Counted from the stretch's first letter, positions 54,311 through 63,208 are shown. The stretch: DNA of 64,000 nt from Paenibacillus sp. FSL H7-0326 (GCF_001955535.1 NZ_MPVN01000001.1:372001-436000), one strand, 5' to 3'. The notes: generated by a model from the sequence alone, not told the origin. Translations and numbers: made by a program.

Positions 54311-55027
54311 TTAGAGTTGATAATTCACGATATAGGGACTTAACATCGTGTTGTAATATCCGGTACTCCACTCAACAGCACGACCATCTTCCGTATAAGC
54401 AAAACGTTGTCGTCTGAGAACAACATCTCCTTCAGACATGCCCAATTCACTGGCGATGCGGGCAGATAAAGGCGCTACCGTGAACTGATCACGGTACTGT
54501 TCAGCTACCAGATTATGATCCTCTAACCATTCGTATAAGGAAAATTCATCTCCAACACTCCAGTCCTCTGCCTCGGCAAGACCAAGCGGCAATCTATGCT
54601 CATAGTAGATAAAGGGCTGGTCATTTAACAGGTACAAGCGCTCCAGGCACAAGCAGCGATCCCCAAACAGCGTATAAGCTTCGCTGCCCGGACTATTCTG
54701 CTCCATATTCTTGCCAACCAGCCGTTTATATATCGTTTCCCCTTGCTCAACCAAGATCTCGGTAAACTGCTTGCCCTTCGATAATTGAGGCGCAACGCTG
54801 TTTCGTTGAACCGTTGTCCCTACACCGCTCTGCTTCATCACGTACCCTTCCTGCTGCAGCTCCTTAATTGCATTTCTCACGGTCATTTTGCTTACCGCAA
54901 ATTCCTGCTCCAGCTGGGGCTCAGAAGGGATCAATGTACCAACCGGATATTGACCATGCACAATTCGATCTCGGATGATCTTTTTCAGCTGCAAATAGAG
55001 CGGTCCTTTCTTTCTTGATAAGGACAC
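54311..55027 (-). CDS. GntR-family regulator (HutC/UTRA type)
   Basis: A 238-residue repressor with the winged helix GPLYLQLKKIIRDRI, IPSEPQLEQEFAVSKMTVRN, and a C-terminal UTRA effector domain (FTEILVEQGETIYKRL, EDGRAVEWSTGYYNTM). It is the last gene of the deacetylase-dgaE-dgaF-kinase unit and the probable local regulator. Two GTG starts exist; GTG 55027 lies ten bases after AAAGG and is preferred to the one that overlaps the kinase stop at 55036. Confidence 0.9.
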   Translation of the reverse strand: MSLSRKKGPLYLQLKKIIRDRIVHGQYPVGTLIPSEPQLEQEFAVSKMTVRNAIKELQQEGYVMKQSGVGTTVQRNSVAPQLSKGKQFTEILVEQGETIYKRLVGKNMEQNSPGSEAYTLFGDRCLCLERLYLLNDQPFIYYEHRLPLGLAEAEDWSVGDEFSLYEWLEDHNLVAEQYRDQFTVAPLSARIASELGMSEGDVVLRRQRFAYTEDGRAVEWSTGYYNTMLSPYIVNYQL

Positions 55028-55035
55028 AAGTATCA

Positions 55036-56058
55036 CTACCTTTCAATATCTGGTGCAAGCTCATGCATTGCTCTTACGATATCCTGCTCGGATAAAGCTG
55101 CAGTATCACCCGGCACGGTATGAGCCAGAATGGAAGCAGCTGTAGCGAACTGAACCGCATATTCAGCATCATAGCCATTAATATTGCTGTGTATAATACC
55201 TGCCGTGTAAGCATCACCTGCACCAACCCGGTCCAGAACAACAGCGTTCATGGGTCTTCCAATCTTCATCATACCATCCTTATACATATATCCGGTAATC
55301 ATATGATGATGGTCTGGACCAACCTCCCGCTGCGTTCCTGCTATCATTTTTATTGCATATTTGGACGCGATCATAGGAATAAGCTCCTGAAGCTGCTCAG
55401 TACGTCCTTCAAAGCTGGACTGATAACCTAGCAGTGAAATGGCATCCCGCTCATTCATCATTACTATATCTGCAAGACACAGCATTTCCTCGTAATACGA
55501 TTTGGCATGCCTGCGTTCTTCTTCCTCCCACAGTGTGCTCCTGTAATTACAGTCAAACACCACACTTCCGCCTGCCGATTTGACCTGTTCTGCAAGTGAC
55601 TTCATTTGATATCGTACATTCGCATTCATAGCCAGGCCAATACCGCATAAATGCAAGTAATCTGTATTTTCAGCGATCAGCATCGTGTTATATGCCTCTT
55701 TGGCCGTGCTGTTAAAGCTGCTGTTCTTCCGGCTTCCATACGTAACTCTCGTTGGTCTCATGCCATAACCGGTTTCAAGATAGTAGCTTCCGAGGATGCT
55801 GCCCTCTGCACGTACAAAGCGTGTATTTAGATCTAAGGCCCGAAGTGAAGCCGCAGCCGCATCTCCAAGCGAATTGTCAGGGACGGTGGTAACTATGGAT
55901 GCTTCATGCCCTAAGCGGGCCATAGCTGCAGCGATGTTAACTCCTGTTCCTGTAAAAGCATAAGTCAGAGACCTGGATTGTGACAATGTCTCGTAATTCG
56001 GGACGGCGAGCCGCATCATCACTTCTCCAAATGCAGTAATCCGCTTATGTGCCTTCAT
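55036..56058 (-). CDS. kdgK: PfkB-family sugar kinase, 2-keto-3-deoxygluconate kinase type
   Basis: A 340-residue ribokinase-family enzyme, likely phosphorylating 2-keto-3-deoxygluconate to KDPG. Visible motifs are ITAFGEVMMRLAVPN at the N-terminus, TGTGVNIAAAMARLG, and the catalytic DRVGAGDAYTAGI. AGGTGG precedes ATG 56058 by six bases; the ATG two codons earlier is too close. It overlaps the end of dgaF, so the two are coupled. Substrate assignment rests on the neighbours. Confidence 0.86.
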   Translation of the reverse strand: MKAHKRITAFGEVMMRLAVPNYETLSQSRSLTYAFTGTGVNIAAAMARLGHEASIVTTVPDNSLGDAAAASLRALDLNTRFVRAEGSILGSYYLETGYGMRPTRVTYGSRKNSSFNSTAKEAYNTMLIAENTDYLHLCGIGLAMNANVRYQMKSLAEQVKSAGGSVVFDCNYRSTLWEEEERRHAKSYYEEMLCLADIVMMNERDAISLLGYQSSFEGRTEQLQELIPMIASKYAIKMIAGTQREVGPDHHHMITGYMYKDGMMKIGRPMNAVVLDRVGAGDAYTAGIIHSNINGYDAEYAVQFATAASILAHTVPGDTAALSEQDIVRAMHELAPDIER

Positions 56059-56806
56059 GGGCATCCACCTCGCACTTCAGAATCTGTGTCAATTCAAGTA
56101 CGTCTTGGATGTTAGTTAGACCCGTTTCCTTATCAATAATGGAGGAATAAACATGCGGTATCACTTGCGGTACTCCTGCATCTAGAGCAAGCCGTAGGAT
56201 ATCTCTGAAATTGTCCTTGTCGATGCCTCCGGTTGGTTCGAGAGCAAAGTTCGCCCTGGCACAGGCCTTAGCGACCTCTAGGTATTCTTCTTTTGTCTCC
56301 AGCCCGTTCATCGGAAAATACTTCAGCGCGTTTCCTCCCATATCGGCCACGAGAGCAATCGCAGCCTCAACGGGCACGATGGCTTTTTGGGTCAGCATAG
56401 AACTGGCTGGTCCGGTAGATAGATTCACGAATCCGGGCTTGCCGCATGGGGACACCAGGCTGTTGATCCAGCTCTCCTTACCGTTTAGATTGGCACGCGT
56501 CGCTCCAACACCGGTAAACACCTGATTAATATGGGAGCCTGCATAATGAACTGCAATACTACTCACGACCTCTGACTGTCTTGGATCTCCTGCCCCTAGT
56601 CCGATCGAGATGGCATCCGCACAACCCTCGCCATAGCTCTGCATGGCTTCTGCAGCTGACACTGCATCTGAATAATTCTTGGATAATACGCCGATCAGCA
56701 CATAACCTTCCGCCGCTTCAAAAATGTCCTTTGCATTGCTTACACTTCCGGCCAGGACGTTTAGTGCTGCACGGCCTTTATATAATCGCTCCGCCATTTT
56801 GCTCAT
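56045..56806 (-). CDS. dgaF: KDPG aldolase family protein (DgaF type)
   Basis: A 253-residue lyase expected to split 2-keto-3-deoxy-6-phosphogluconate to pyruvate and glyceraldehyde-3-phosphate. It matches the DgaF/KDGP-aldolase family: LYKGRAALNVLAGSVSNA, VHYAGSHINQVFTGVGATR, a lysine in GGNALKYFPMNGL and ALEPTGGIDKDNF, which echo KDPG aldolase active-site segments. AGGAGG precedes ATG. It starts six bases after dgaE. Confidence 0.86.
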   Translation of the reverse strand: MSKMAERLYKGRAALNVLAGSVSNAKDIFEAAEGYVLIGVLSKNYSDAVSAAEAMQSYGEGCADAISIGLGAGDPRQSEVVSSIAVHYAGSHINQVFTGVGATRANLNGKESWINSLVSPCGKPGFVNLSTGPASSMLTQKAIVPVEAAIALVADMGGNALKYFPMNGLETKEEYLEVAKACARANFALEPTGGIDKDNFRDILRLALDAGVPQVIPHVYSSIIDKETGLTNIQDVLELTQILKCEVDAHEGT

Positions 56807-56812
56807 TTCTAT

Positions 56813-57916
56813 TCAGCCTCCCTTAATGATTTCCGTAATTCGATCAAATATAACTTTTATATCGTCTGCCTTAAGTGACCGTGGATCAATATCGAAATAT
56901 CCCTGCTTCACACCGTAATCACGGGTGTAGATGGCAATATCTCCTGTACGGAGCTTCTCTGCCACTTGTAAGGCATTGATTCCGGCTTCTTCTGCATTTA
57001 CCTTGATTCGTCCCCGATAAATAAGCCTTCCAGCCTCATCCTGTACGATGCTCATATCGATGCCAGCGAGTTCAGATAATGCGGCAAGCTCCATCAAGGA
57101 TTGTTTCTCTTCTTCGCTTCGATCCTGCTTGACCCCATATTCATCCAGCGCCTGCAGCAGCCCGAACGAGGCTTCCTTACCAACTTTCATGCTTCTGCCA
57201 ATGCCATGGAGCTGCACTTTAAGCCATTCAATATATTTACTTCTACCCGCCACGATACCGGAAGTAGGGCCTTCAATTGCTTTGGAGCCGCTATAAATTA
57301 CGAGGTCAGAAATGGATATATAGCTCTTCAGATCCTCCTCCGCTGCCGCATCTATTATAAGAGGGACCTGATGCTCTCTTGCTACTTCCCATGCTTCCGC
57401 AGCAGAGATCATATTCTTCTGAACACTGTGGTGTGATTTCACATAGAGTATTGCCGCCGTTCGCTCTGTAATCGCATCCTCCAGATGCTCCTGCTTGCCT
57501 TCGTTTGCATATCCCGCCTCAACCAGCTTGCCTCCGCCCAAATAGATCATCGTCTCTACAGGAGCTCCGTATTGAACGTTGTGACCCTTCAGCATCACGA
57601 TTTCATTTTTACTGATCGTCTCTTGATGGAGCTTGAGACTTAGTCTTCGATTCCCCTGCGTAACCATAGCTGCTACGGACAGCGCAATGCCGCTTGAAGC
57701 TGAATTGACGATAGCAGCCGCCTCTGCACCGAGCAGGCTTGCAATATGCTCTCCTGCCTTGTTCGTTAGATCACTGATTTCAACGTACTGCTGTCCACCT
57801 TGCTTCATTGCTTCCATAACAGAGTCCGTCGGTGCGGATACACCCAGAACGCTCATTCTGCCGCTTGCATTAATCACTCTTTTTAAACCGTATTTATGAA
57901 GAATAGAAGTATTCAC
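56813..57916 (-). CDS. dgaE: DgaE-family PLP-dependent ammonia lyase
   Basis: A 367-residue fold-type I PLP enzyme of the SelA-like group, expected to dehydrate and deaminate a 2-amino-2-deoxy-sugar acid to the 2-keto-3-deoxy acid and ammonia. INASGRMSVLGVSAPTDSV, the PLP aspartate in PLIIDAAAEEDL, and the Schiff-base lysine in VIYSGSKAIEGPTSGIVAG are visible. GTG start nine bases after GAGGAG. It overlaps the deacetylase gene by 23 bases. Confidence 0.89.
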   Translation of the reverse strand: MNTSILHKYGLKRVINASGRMSVLGVSAPTDSVMEAMKQGGQQYVEISDLTNKAGEHIASLLGAEAAAIVNSASSGIALSVAAMVTQGNRRLSLKLHQETISKNEIVMLKGHNVQYGAPVETMIYLGGGKLVEAGYANEGKQEHLEDAITERTAAILYVKSHHSVQKNMISAAEAWEVAREHQVPLIIDAAAEEDLKSYISISDLVIYSGSKAIEGPTSGIVAGRSKYIEWLKVQLHGIGRSMKVGKEASFGLLQALDEYGVKQDRSEEEKQSLMELAALSELAGIDMSIVQDEAGRLIYRGRIKVNAEEAGINALQVAEKLRTGDIAIYTRDYGVKQGYFDIDPRSLKADDIKVIFDRITEIIKGG

Positions 57917-58997
57917 CTATGATTGCTCCTCTCGATTGAATAATTGACTTGGCCAGACGTGTATCTCCATTTGAATCGGTCATTGTTCTTGACTCAGGCA
58001 CCACTTCAAATAAAGTGAGATTCGCTTCATCCCCTACCTGAATTCGTCCCAGCTCCGGCCGTCCAAGCCAGTCTGCAGCCCGCTTTGTCACCCGATCTAT
58101 AACCTCGTCAAGAGAGTATCCGATGACCATAAATTTGGTCATTACATCGGCCAGGCTGTACACCGGACCCTTCACACGATTGCCTCTGTAAATGTCTGAA
58201 CTGATGGTATCTGGATGAATTCCTCTACCTTTGGCAGTCTCAGCAACACGAAAGGAGAAGCTGGCCGTTCCATGTCCGACATCCAAATGCACGCCGCGAC
58301 GGATCGCCGCGTTCAGCTCAGGTATGAGCTCATTTTTGTCGTCCAAAATGTTATTGGCCTTCCCATGCAGATAATGAGTGACAATATCTCGTGCTCTCAG
58401 GCTGTTCAGCACTTCATGAATGCCGGGAGGACCGGAACCTATATGAACCATAAGCGGTAATTTGACTTGCTCTGATATATGAAGGGCTGCCTTCAATGGA
58501 CTTATCCCTTCTTCCTTGACTACACTTCTGCTGATTCTCGCCTTGAGTCCGACGATAAAATTACGGTATCTGGCTATGGTCTCCACAGCTAATTGCCGGT
58601 CTATCCACTCTGCTCTGCTCAGCTCATCCTGCCTTAAGCCCAGCCCAATTCGTGAGATATTTAAGAAGGCCAGCACTCGCGTCTTTGCTGTCCTGCTGCG
58701 TCGATACAGCTCCTCTAAATGATCTGCACCACAGCTTCCAGCATCAATAATTGTGGTAACACCCTGGCTCACACCGATCTTGTCAGCATCATCACCATAA
58801 GGCTGGTAGCTGTCCATGGCATGGACATGCATATCAATCCACCCGCTCGATACATAGTGACCTGAACAATCTATAATCTCATCACCTGCAGCGGATTCTG
58901 CTGTCTCTATAGCAGCGATGTGTCCCTGCCTGATCACCAGATCAAACCTCTCCTCCGAATGAACAGTCCTCACTGAACGAAGTACTCGGGTATGCAT
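57894..58997 (-). CDS. Amidohydrolase/deacetylase family metallohydrolase
   Basis: A 367-residue amidohydrolase with the first metal pair in WIDMHVHAMDS, a carboxylated-lysine candidate in IVGLKARISR, VHIGSGPPG, THYLHGKAN and the aspartate in ISSDIYRGN. It belongs to the deacetylase-type group found with DgaE, so removal of an N-acyl group from an amino-sugar acid is likely. ATG 58997 follows GGAGGAGG; the ATG at 59018 precedes it. It is first in the operon. Confidence 0.87.
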   Translation of the reverse strand: MHTRVLRSVRTVHSEERFDLVIRQGHIAAIETAESAAGDEIIDCSGHYVSSGWIDMHVHAMDSYQPYGDDADKIGVSQGVTTIIDAGSCGADHLEELYRRSRTAKTRVLAFLNISRIGLGLRQDELSRAEWIDRQLAVETIARYRNFIVGLKARISRSVVKEEGISPLKAALHISEQVKLPLMVHIGSGPPGIHEVLNSLRARDIVTHYLHGKANNILDDKNELIPELNAAIRRGVHLDVGHGTASFSFRVAETAKGRGIHPDTISSDIYRGNRVKGPVYSLADVMTKFMVIGYSLDEVIDRVTKRAADWLGRPELGRIQVGDEANLTLFEVVPESRTMTDSNGDTRLAKSIIQSRGAIIGEYFYSS

Positions 58998-59068
58998 TAC
59001 AACCTCCTCCATCTCCATGTTCTTCCGCTTTTCACTTGTACCTTAACACAGATTTAGCAGCAGGTAAA

Positions 59069-59080
59069 TATAACGTTATA
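59069..59080. promoter_or_regulatory. Perfect palindrome in the dga-type promoter region
   Basis: TATAACGTTATA is a perfect 12-base palindrome about 72 bases ahead of the deacetylase start, where a -10 region is expected. It is a candidate operator for the GntR protein encoded at the end of the operon. Confidence 0.4.
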
Positions 59081-59105
59081 ATGTTTAATTGATTATCTGA
59101 CATAC

Positions 59106-59135
59106 TAAAAAGACGTTTTCTCTATTGAAAACGCC
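59106..59135 (-). terminator. Terminator of EamA gene
   Basis: GACGTTTTC and GAAAACGCC pair around a six-base loop, with TTTTTAG following on the minus strand. Confidence 0.8.
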
Positions 59136-59227
59136 TTGATTCAAGGTTAGACCCAATGCTCAACCTACCCACTCGAATTTTTGATTCCTATAGCTAACTT
59201 TGTACAAAGATTGCTGCGAAGCCTCTA

Positions 59228-60127
59228 TTATATCCCGAACCGTTGAGATGGGTTTCTTTTTTTGAAGTGAAGCAGCTTATTCCACTTGACCTCGGTAAGA
59301 ATAACGCCTCCCAAGATGAGTGCTGCGCCCATATAACCATTCAAGCTTAGCTGTTCTCCATATATTGCATAGGCAAATCCGGCAGCAAATACAGGCTCCA
59401 GGGAAAAAATAAGTCCGGCACGCGTAGAGGAAATATGCTTCTGCGCCATGATCTGCAGGGTGTAGGCGACTGCACTGCATAATACAGCCAGTCCCAGAAT
59501 GGATATCCAGGCTCCTCCTGAAGCCGGAAGCTTCGGTTCCTCAAACAGGATACTGAACAGTAGAGCGAGTCCTCCGGCAAAACCGAGCTGCAGTATGCTG
59601 AGTGCCTTGCCATCCCCTTGCTGAACCATACGCCCTGATAGAAGGATATACAATGCATAGCTCAAGGCTCCCATAATACATAACAGATCACCTGTTTTGA
59701 GCTGCATGCTGTTCTCAAGCGTAAGAAGCCCGATACCCGCTATGGCTAACAAAATACTGCATACAATCTTCGCCTCAGGCCAGCGTTTTTGAACCATCGA
59801 TACGAGAATCGGTACAAATACCACAGATAAACTGATTAGAAATCCGGCCTGCGAAGTGGTTGTTTGTTTGACTCCATAAGTAATAAATACAAAGGAAACA
59901 AACAGGACTGCCCCTAAGACAAAACCCTGCCGCAGTGTACGAAAAGTCATTTTGGACCATGTTCTGTAGAAAATAATGCCCATAAGAATAAAGGCCAAAC
60001 CGAAGCGAAGGGCAATCATATTCAGCTCTTGAATCGATGTCAAACCTTCCTTCATAAATAAATAAGAGGAACCCCACAACAGGGTTACAAGCAGCATCTG
60101 CAGATCTGCCTTACGTTCTACTTTCAC
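59228..60127 (-). CDS. EamA-family transporter
   Basis: A DMT-superfamily exporter of about 299 residues with ten membrane helices in two EamA repeats (LLWGSSYLFMKEGL; AVLCSAVAYTLQIMAQKHIS; LEPVFAAGFAYAIYGEQLS). The substrate is unknown; family members export amino acids or metabolites. The frame is open to 60190, but AAGGGAAG stands about ten bases before GTG 60127. It is divergent from a LysR gene, which probably controls it. Confidence 0.86.
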   Translation of the reverse strand: MKVERKADLQMLLVTLLWGSSYLFMKEGLTSIQELNMIALRFGLAFILMGIIFYRTWSKMTFRTLRQGFVLGAVLFVSFVFITYGVKQTTTSQAGFLISLSVVFVPILVSMVQKRWPEAKIVCSILLAIAGIGLLTLENSMQLKTGDLLCIMGALSYALYILLSGRMVQQGDGKALSILQLGFAGGLALLFSILFEEPKLPASGGAWISILGLAVLCSAVAYTLQIMAQKHISSTRAGLIFSLEPVFAAGFAYAIYGEQLSLNGYMGAALILGGVILTEVKWNKLLHFKKRNPSQRFGI

Positions 60128-60234
60128 TATCGTTCTTCCCTTCAATTTCTTGCTTGTATGTATAAGTGGATTACCGAACTCAAACAGCAAGATTCAGTAT
60201 ATATCAAGTCTTTTCACAAGAAAAATGAATGTTT

Positions 60235-60248
60235 ATAATTGATATTAT
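60235..60248. promoter_or_regulatory. Possible LysR-type site between eamA and lysR genes
   Basis: ATAAT-TGAT-ATTAT is a perfect interrupted dyad with a T-N11-A-like arrangement, 32 bases ahead of the LysR start. The AT-rich context makes chance matches common. Confidence 0.35.
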
Positions 60249-60279
60249 GAATTTATTTCATGTAAAAGGAAGATGACAA

Positions 60280-61191
60280 ATGTCTCTGGCAAAATACGAG
60301 ATTTTCACAACCGTAGTCGAACTCCAAAGCTTGACCAAAGCTGCCGAAGCTTTGAATCTCACTCAATCTGCAGTTAGTCATGCCATTTCAAGCTTAGAAG
60401 CAGGCTGTGGATTTGCATTACTTATTCGCTCCAAAGCGGGTATTCAGCTCACCGCAAACGGAGAGCGAATTCTGCCCTATATGAGAGAAATATTGAAGTG
60501 GAACGAAATGATGCATCAAGAAATCCAGTTACTGAGCGGCATTCAAACAGGTACAGTCCGAATCGGAACATTCACGAGTGTGTCCTCACAGTGGCTTCCT
60601 GGTGTTATCAAATCCTTCCAGCATGAATATCCCGCTATTCATATTAAGCTCAAGGAAGGAGATTACGGTGAAATCAAGGGGTGGATTGCTTCAGGAGCGG
60701 TTGATTTTGGATTTTTGTCGCTGCAGGGCAGGTCTATTTTTGATACAATCCCGCTGAAGAAGGATCGCTTGGTATGTATCCTGCCGGATGGACATGCTCT
60801 GGCATTAGAATCCTCCCTTCATCTGGATCAGCTGCGAGAGGAGCCTTTCATTATGCCGAAATGGGGCGGAGATGATGAGATCGAATCCATGATTCGGACT
60901 CATAAGGTAAAGCTTAGCATCCGGTTTGAGGTTGCTGAAGAGCAAGCCATAATAGGGATGGTTCAGCACGGACTCGGCATCAGCATACTGCCGGAGATGG
61001 TACTTGGGAATCTGCCGGATACGGTACGAATTGTTCCATTGGCAGAGAAGCCCTATCGCATGATCGGAATGGCTGCATTGTCCTTGTCCGAATTGTCGCC
61101 CGCAGCTCATAAATTTATTAACTCGGTTCAGGACTGGCTAACCCTTCAGCATCTAATGGATGATCTTGGGCACCTTCCCTCTTCACCATAA
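60280..61191 (+). CDS. LysR-family transcriptional regulator
   Basis: A 303-residue regulator with the N-terminal helix-turn-helix YEIFTTVVELQSLTKAAEAL and NLTQSAVSHAISSLEAGCGF, and a substrate-binding domain (VRIGTFTSVSSQWLPGVI, VDFGFLSLQGRSIFD, QHGLGISILPEMVLG). AAAGGAAG precedes ATG. Divergent from the EamA exporter, the usual layout for a local activator. The effector is unknown. Confidence 0.91.
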   Translation: MSLAKYEIFTTVVELQSLTKAAEALNLTQSAVSHAISSLEAGCGFALLIRSKAGIQLTANGERILPYMREILKWNEMMHQEIQLLSGIQTGTVRIGTFTSVSSQWLPGVIKSFQHEYPAIHIKLKEGDYGEIKGWIASGAVDFGFLSLQGRSIFDTIPLKKDRLVCILPDGHALALESSLHLDQLREEPFIMPKWGGDDEIESMIRTHKVKLSIRFEVAEEQAIIGMVQHGLGISILPEMVLGNLPDTVRIVPLAEKPYRMIGMAALSLSELSPAAHKFINSVQDWLTLQHLMDDLGHLPSSP

Positions 61192-61268
61192 ATGATGATA
61201 TCGCCCAATCAGCATTCGCCTGCATCTCATATATTACTGTGTAGATGAATGATGAGGAGGTAAATGTC

Positions 61269-61385
61269 ATGGGAGAAGCAAAGCGTGGCTATGGTGAAGG
61301 TGGATATGGTGGTTACTCTTCGGTAGGGGCGATCTTGGTATTGTTCATTCTGCTCGTAATCATCGTTAGTACATTCCAATATTAA
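61269..61385 (+). CDS. YjcZ-family small sporulation-type protein
   Basis: A 38-residue protein, too short for most gene finders: a glycine/tyrosine-rich head (GYGEGGYGGYSS) and one hydrophobic helix (AILVLFILLVIIVSTF), ending in QY. This is the YjcZ/sporulation small-protein pattern seen many times in Bacillales. GAGGAGGT lies seven bases before ATG, and a strong terminator follows, both supporting a real gene. Confidence 0.85.
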   Translation: MGEAKRGYGEGGYGGYSSVGAILVLFILLVIIVSTFQY

Positions 61386-61414
61386 TCCTTCTTATAGATA
61401 TTGGAACAGAACAT

Positions 61415-61445
61415 GGCGATCTCCATTGGAGATCGCCTCTTTTTC
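61415..61445 (+). terminator. Terminator of YjcZ gene
   Basis: GGCGATCTCC-ATT-GGAGATCGCC is a perfect ten-base stem, followed by TCTTTTTCC on the plus strand. Confidence 0.88.
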
Positions 61446-61465
61446 CTCTTTTTCGCTTAACCTGA

Positions 61466-62362
61466 CTAGAAATCTTCATAAACAAGATCCATATTGATTC
61501 CTATAGCTGCCTTACTGCCTTCCGCTGCTGCGATAATTAACTGTGTAGGAGAAGGAACCGTACTATCCCCGGCCGCATAGATACCTTTAATATTCGTCCT
61601 TCCATACTGATCTGTCATCAAGGCGCCCCGGTCGTTCATATGACACCCCAGTCTTGGCCCAATAGGGCTTGCTTGGCTTAGCTGTGGTGTAACAAATCCA
61701 CCCTCTCGCTCGATAGTTTGACCATTCTTGAACCGTATGGCCTCAAGCTTTCCGTTACGTCCGGATAATTGGCTGATTGGCTGCTCTGCAATTCTTATCC
61801 CTTTACTCACAAGTTTTTTTTGTTGTTCTACATTAAGGATCCTCTTTCCATTTGTACATATAACCAGATCCTTGCTCCAGTGATAGATCATTTGAGCCGT
61901 ACTGAATACATTCATCGTCTCCGCTAGAAGAACAAGGCGCTTCCCTCTTAGCTCGTAACCATCGCAGTAGGGACAACTAAAGAGACTCTGCCCGTAATAC
62001 TCCTGAAGTCCTGGCAGCGAGGGAAGAATCTCACGGAGACCCGTACTTAGCAGAACTTTTCTTCCGGTTACCTCTTTGCCGCTGGTCATACGGGCTTTAA
62101 ACCCGCCAAATACAGGCTGAACATCAATGACTTCCTCTTGCATTATACTTATGGAAGGATACTCGGATAGCTCTTGATGAGCAATCTGTCTGAATTCAGC
62201 AGGACTAGCCCCATCCCTGGTCAAATAACCATGAGATTGTCTGGTCCGCGCATGCCGAGGTCTGCCGTGATCGAAGATGATCGTTCTGCGGAGAGAACGT
62301 GCCAGCACCAATCCAGCACTCAGTCCTGCAGGACCGCCGCCTATAATGATGCAATCAAGCAT
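61466..62362 (-). CDS. Thioredoxin-reductase-like FAD oxidoreductase
   Basis: A flavoprotein of 298 residues. The FAD motif IIGGGPAGLSAGLVLARS is at the N-terminus, the redox pair is CPYC in LFSCPYCDGYE, and the second FAD segment is GIYAAGDSTVPSPTQLI. The NADPH-binding segment reads RLVLLAETMNVFSTAQ and lacks the expected GxGxxA/S glycines, so it may use another electron partner or oxygen. ATG 62362 follows AGGGGGA. Monocistronic. Confidence 0.87.
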   Translation of the reverse strand: MLDCIIIGGGPAGLSAGLVLARSLRRTIIFDHGRPRHARTRQSHGYLTRDGASPAEFRQIAHQELSEYPSISIMQEEVIDVQPVFGGFKARMTSGKEVTGRKVLLSTGLREILPSLPGLQEYYGQSLFSCPYCDGYELRGKRLVLLAETMNVFSTAQMIYHWSKDLVICTNGKRILNVEQQKKLVSKGIRIAEQPISQLSGRNGKLEAIRFKNGQTIEREGGFVTPQLSQASPIGPRLGCHMNDRGALMTDQYGRTNIKGIYAAGDSTVPSPTQLIIAAAEGSKAAIGINMDLVYEDF

Positions 62363-62426
62363 GCCAATCCCCCTTTGATAGCTCAAAATTTCAGATATTC
62401 GATATTATGATAGCGGGCATAGAAAT

Positions 62427-62452
62427 AGCCCCCTTGCTATCGCAAGAGGGCT
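62427..62452 (-). terminator. Stem-loop after the small secreted protein gene
   Basis: AGCCCCCTTGC and GCAAGAGGGCT pair with one mismatch and a four-base loop. Only ATTTCT follows on the minus strand, so the terminator is weak. Confidence 0.55.
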
Positions 62453-62466
62453 GAATGTCATCCTTC

Positions 62467-63009
62467 TTAAGGAATATATTGTTGTACGATTTGTATAACT
62501 TCACCGTTCTCAATCGTTAGATGATAAGGAAATACGCTCATGTCCATATTCGTTGTATCTCCGTAGAGTTCGGCAAATTTATCTAAGCTGATCTCTTCAT
62601 TCCACTCGATGTCAATATCCTTGGCATCTCCCGTACGATCATAAATTTGAACCGTAACGGTTGCATCATCTGCGATCTTTAGGGTTTCATTTGCTTCCTG
62701 CTCATTCACAATATAGTAGCCGTCCGGAGCATAGTCAATTCCAGCGTCAGGCTCTTGCTCCACGAAAACGGTGTTTGCTTCTTCACCTTCATACCACTCA
62801 ATCTCGTCAGCTTTGATTTGCAGTTCTCCGTTAAGATCGCTAAGATCGTTGATATATACAGTTTGATTCTCTACGCGAACCGCCGTATCCTGAGCTTCCT
62901 CTGACTTCGCAAAGACTGTTGAATGATTCCCGATATTAAAGTTACCATATATTAAAGTTCCCGAAAGAATTACACCCAGCGCAACAAATGTAAATAGCCG
63001 ATTTTTCAT
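62467..63009 (-). CDS. Small secreted protein, unknown
   Basis: A 180-residue protein with an N-terminal signal or anchor helix (LFTFVALGVILSGTLIYG). An acidic, beta-strand-rich body follows (VRVENQTVYINDLSDLNG, DGYYIVNEQEANETL, TVQIYDRTG, YPYHLTIENGEVIQIVQQYI reduced here to its core LTIENGEVIQIVQQY). I do not recognise the family. AAGGAGAG precedes ATG. It stands alone with a weak terminator. Confidence 0.7.
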   Translation of the reverse strand: MKNRLFTFVALGVILSGTLIYGNFNIGNHSTVFAKSEEAQDTAVRVENQTVYINDLSDLNGELQIKADEIEWYEGEEANTVFVEQEPDAGIDYAPDGYYIVNEQEANETLKIADDATVTVQIYDRTGDAKDIDIEWNEEISLDKFAELYGDTTNMDMSVFPYHLTIENGEVIQIVQQYIP

Positions 63010-63167
63010 TTGACATCTCTCCTTCTGGTGCGGCTCTATAAAGCCTCCATGTGCTATGTATTAAATCTTCTTAGCTGTTCTTAGTACCTAGTATAAACGT
63101 TTATTGTTAACGAAGAGTTTCAATCTTGTTAATAAAAATATAAAATTTATTCATCTCATAAGTATAA

Positions 63168-63186
63168 GGGTCCCGACGAGGGACCC
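63168..63186 (-). terminator. Stem-loop after DUF3243 gene
   Basis: GGGTCCC and GGGACCC form a seven-base stem with a five-base loop. The minus-strand tail TTATACTTAT is only partly U-rich. Confidence 0.5.
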
Positions 63187-63208
63187 GAACCTGTCTTCAT
63201 TTCCAACA

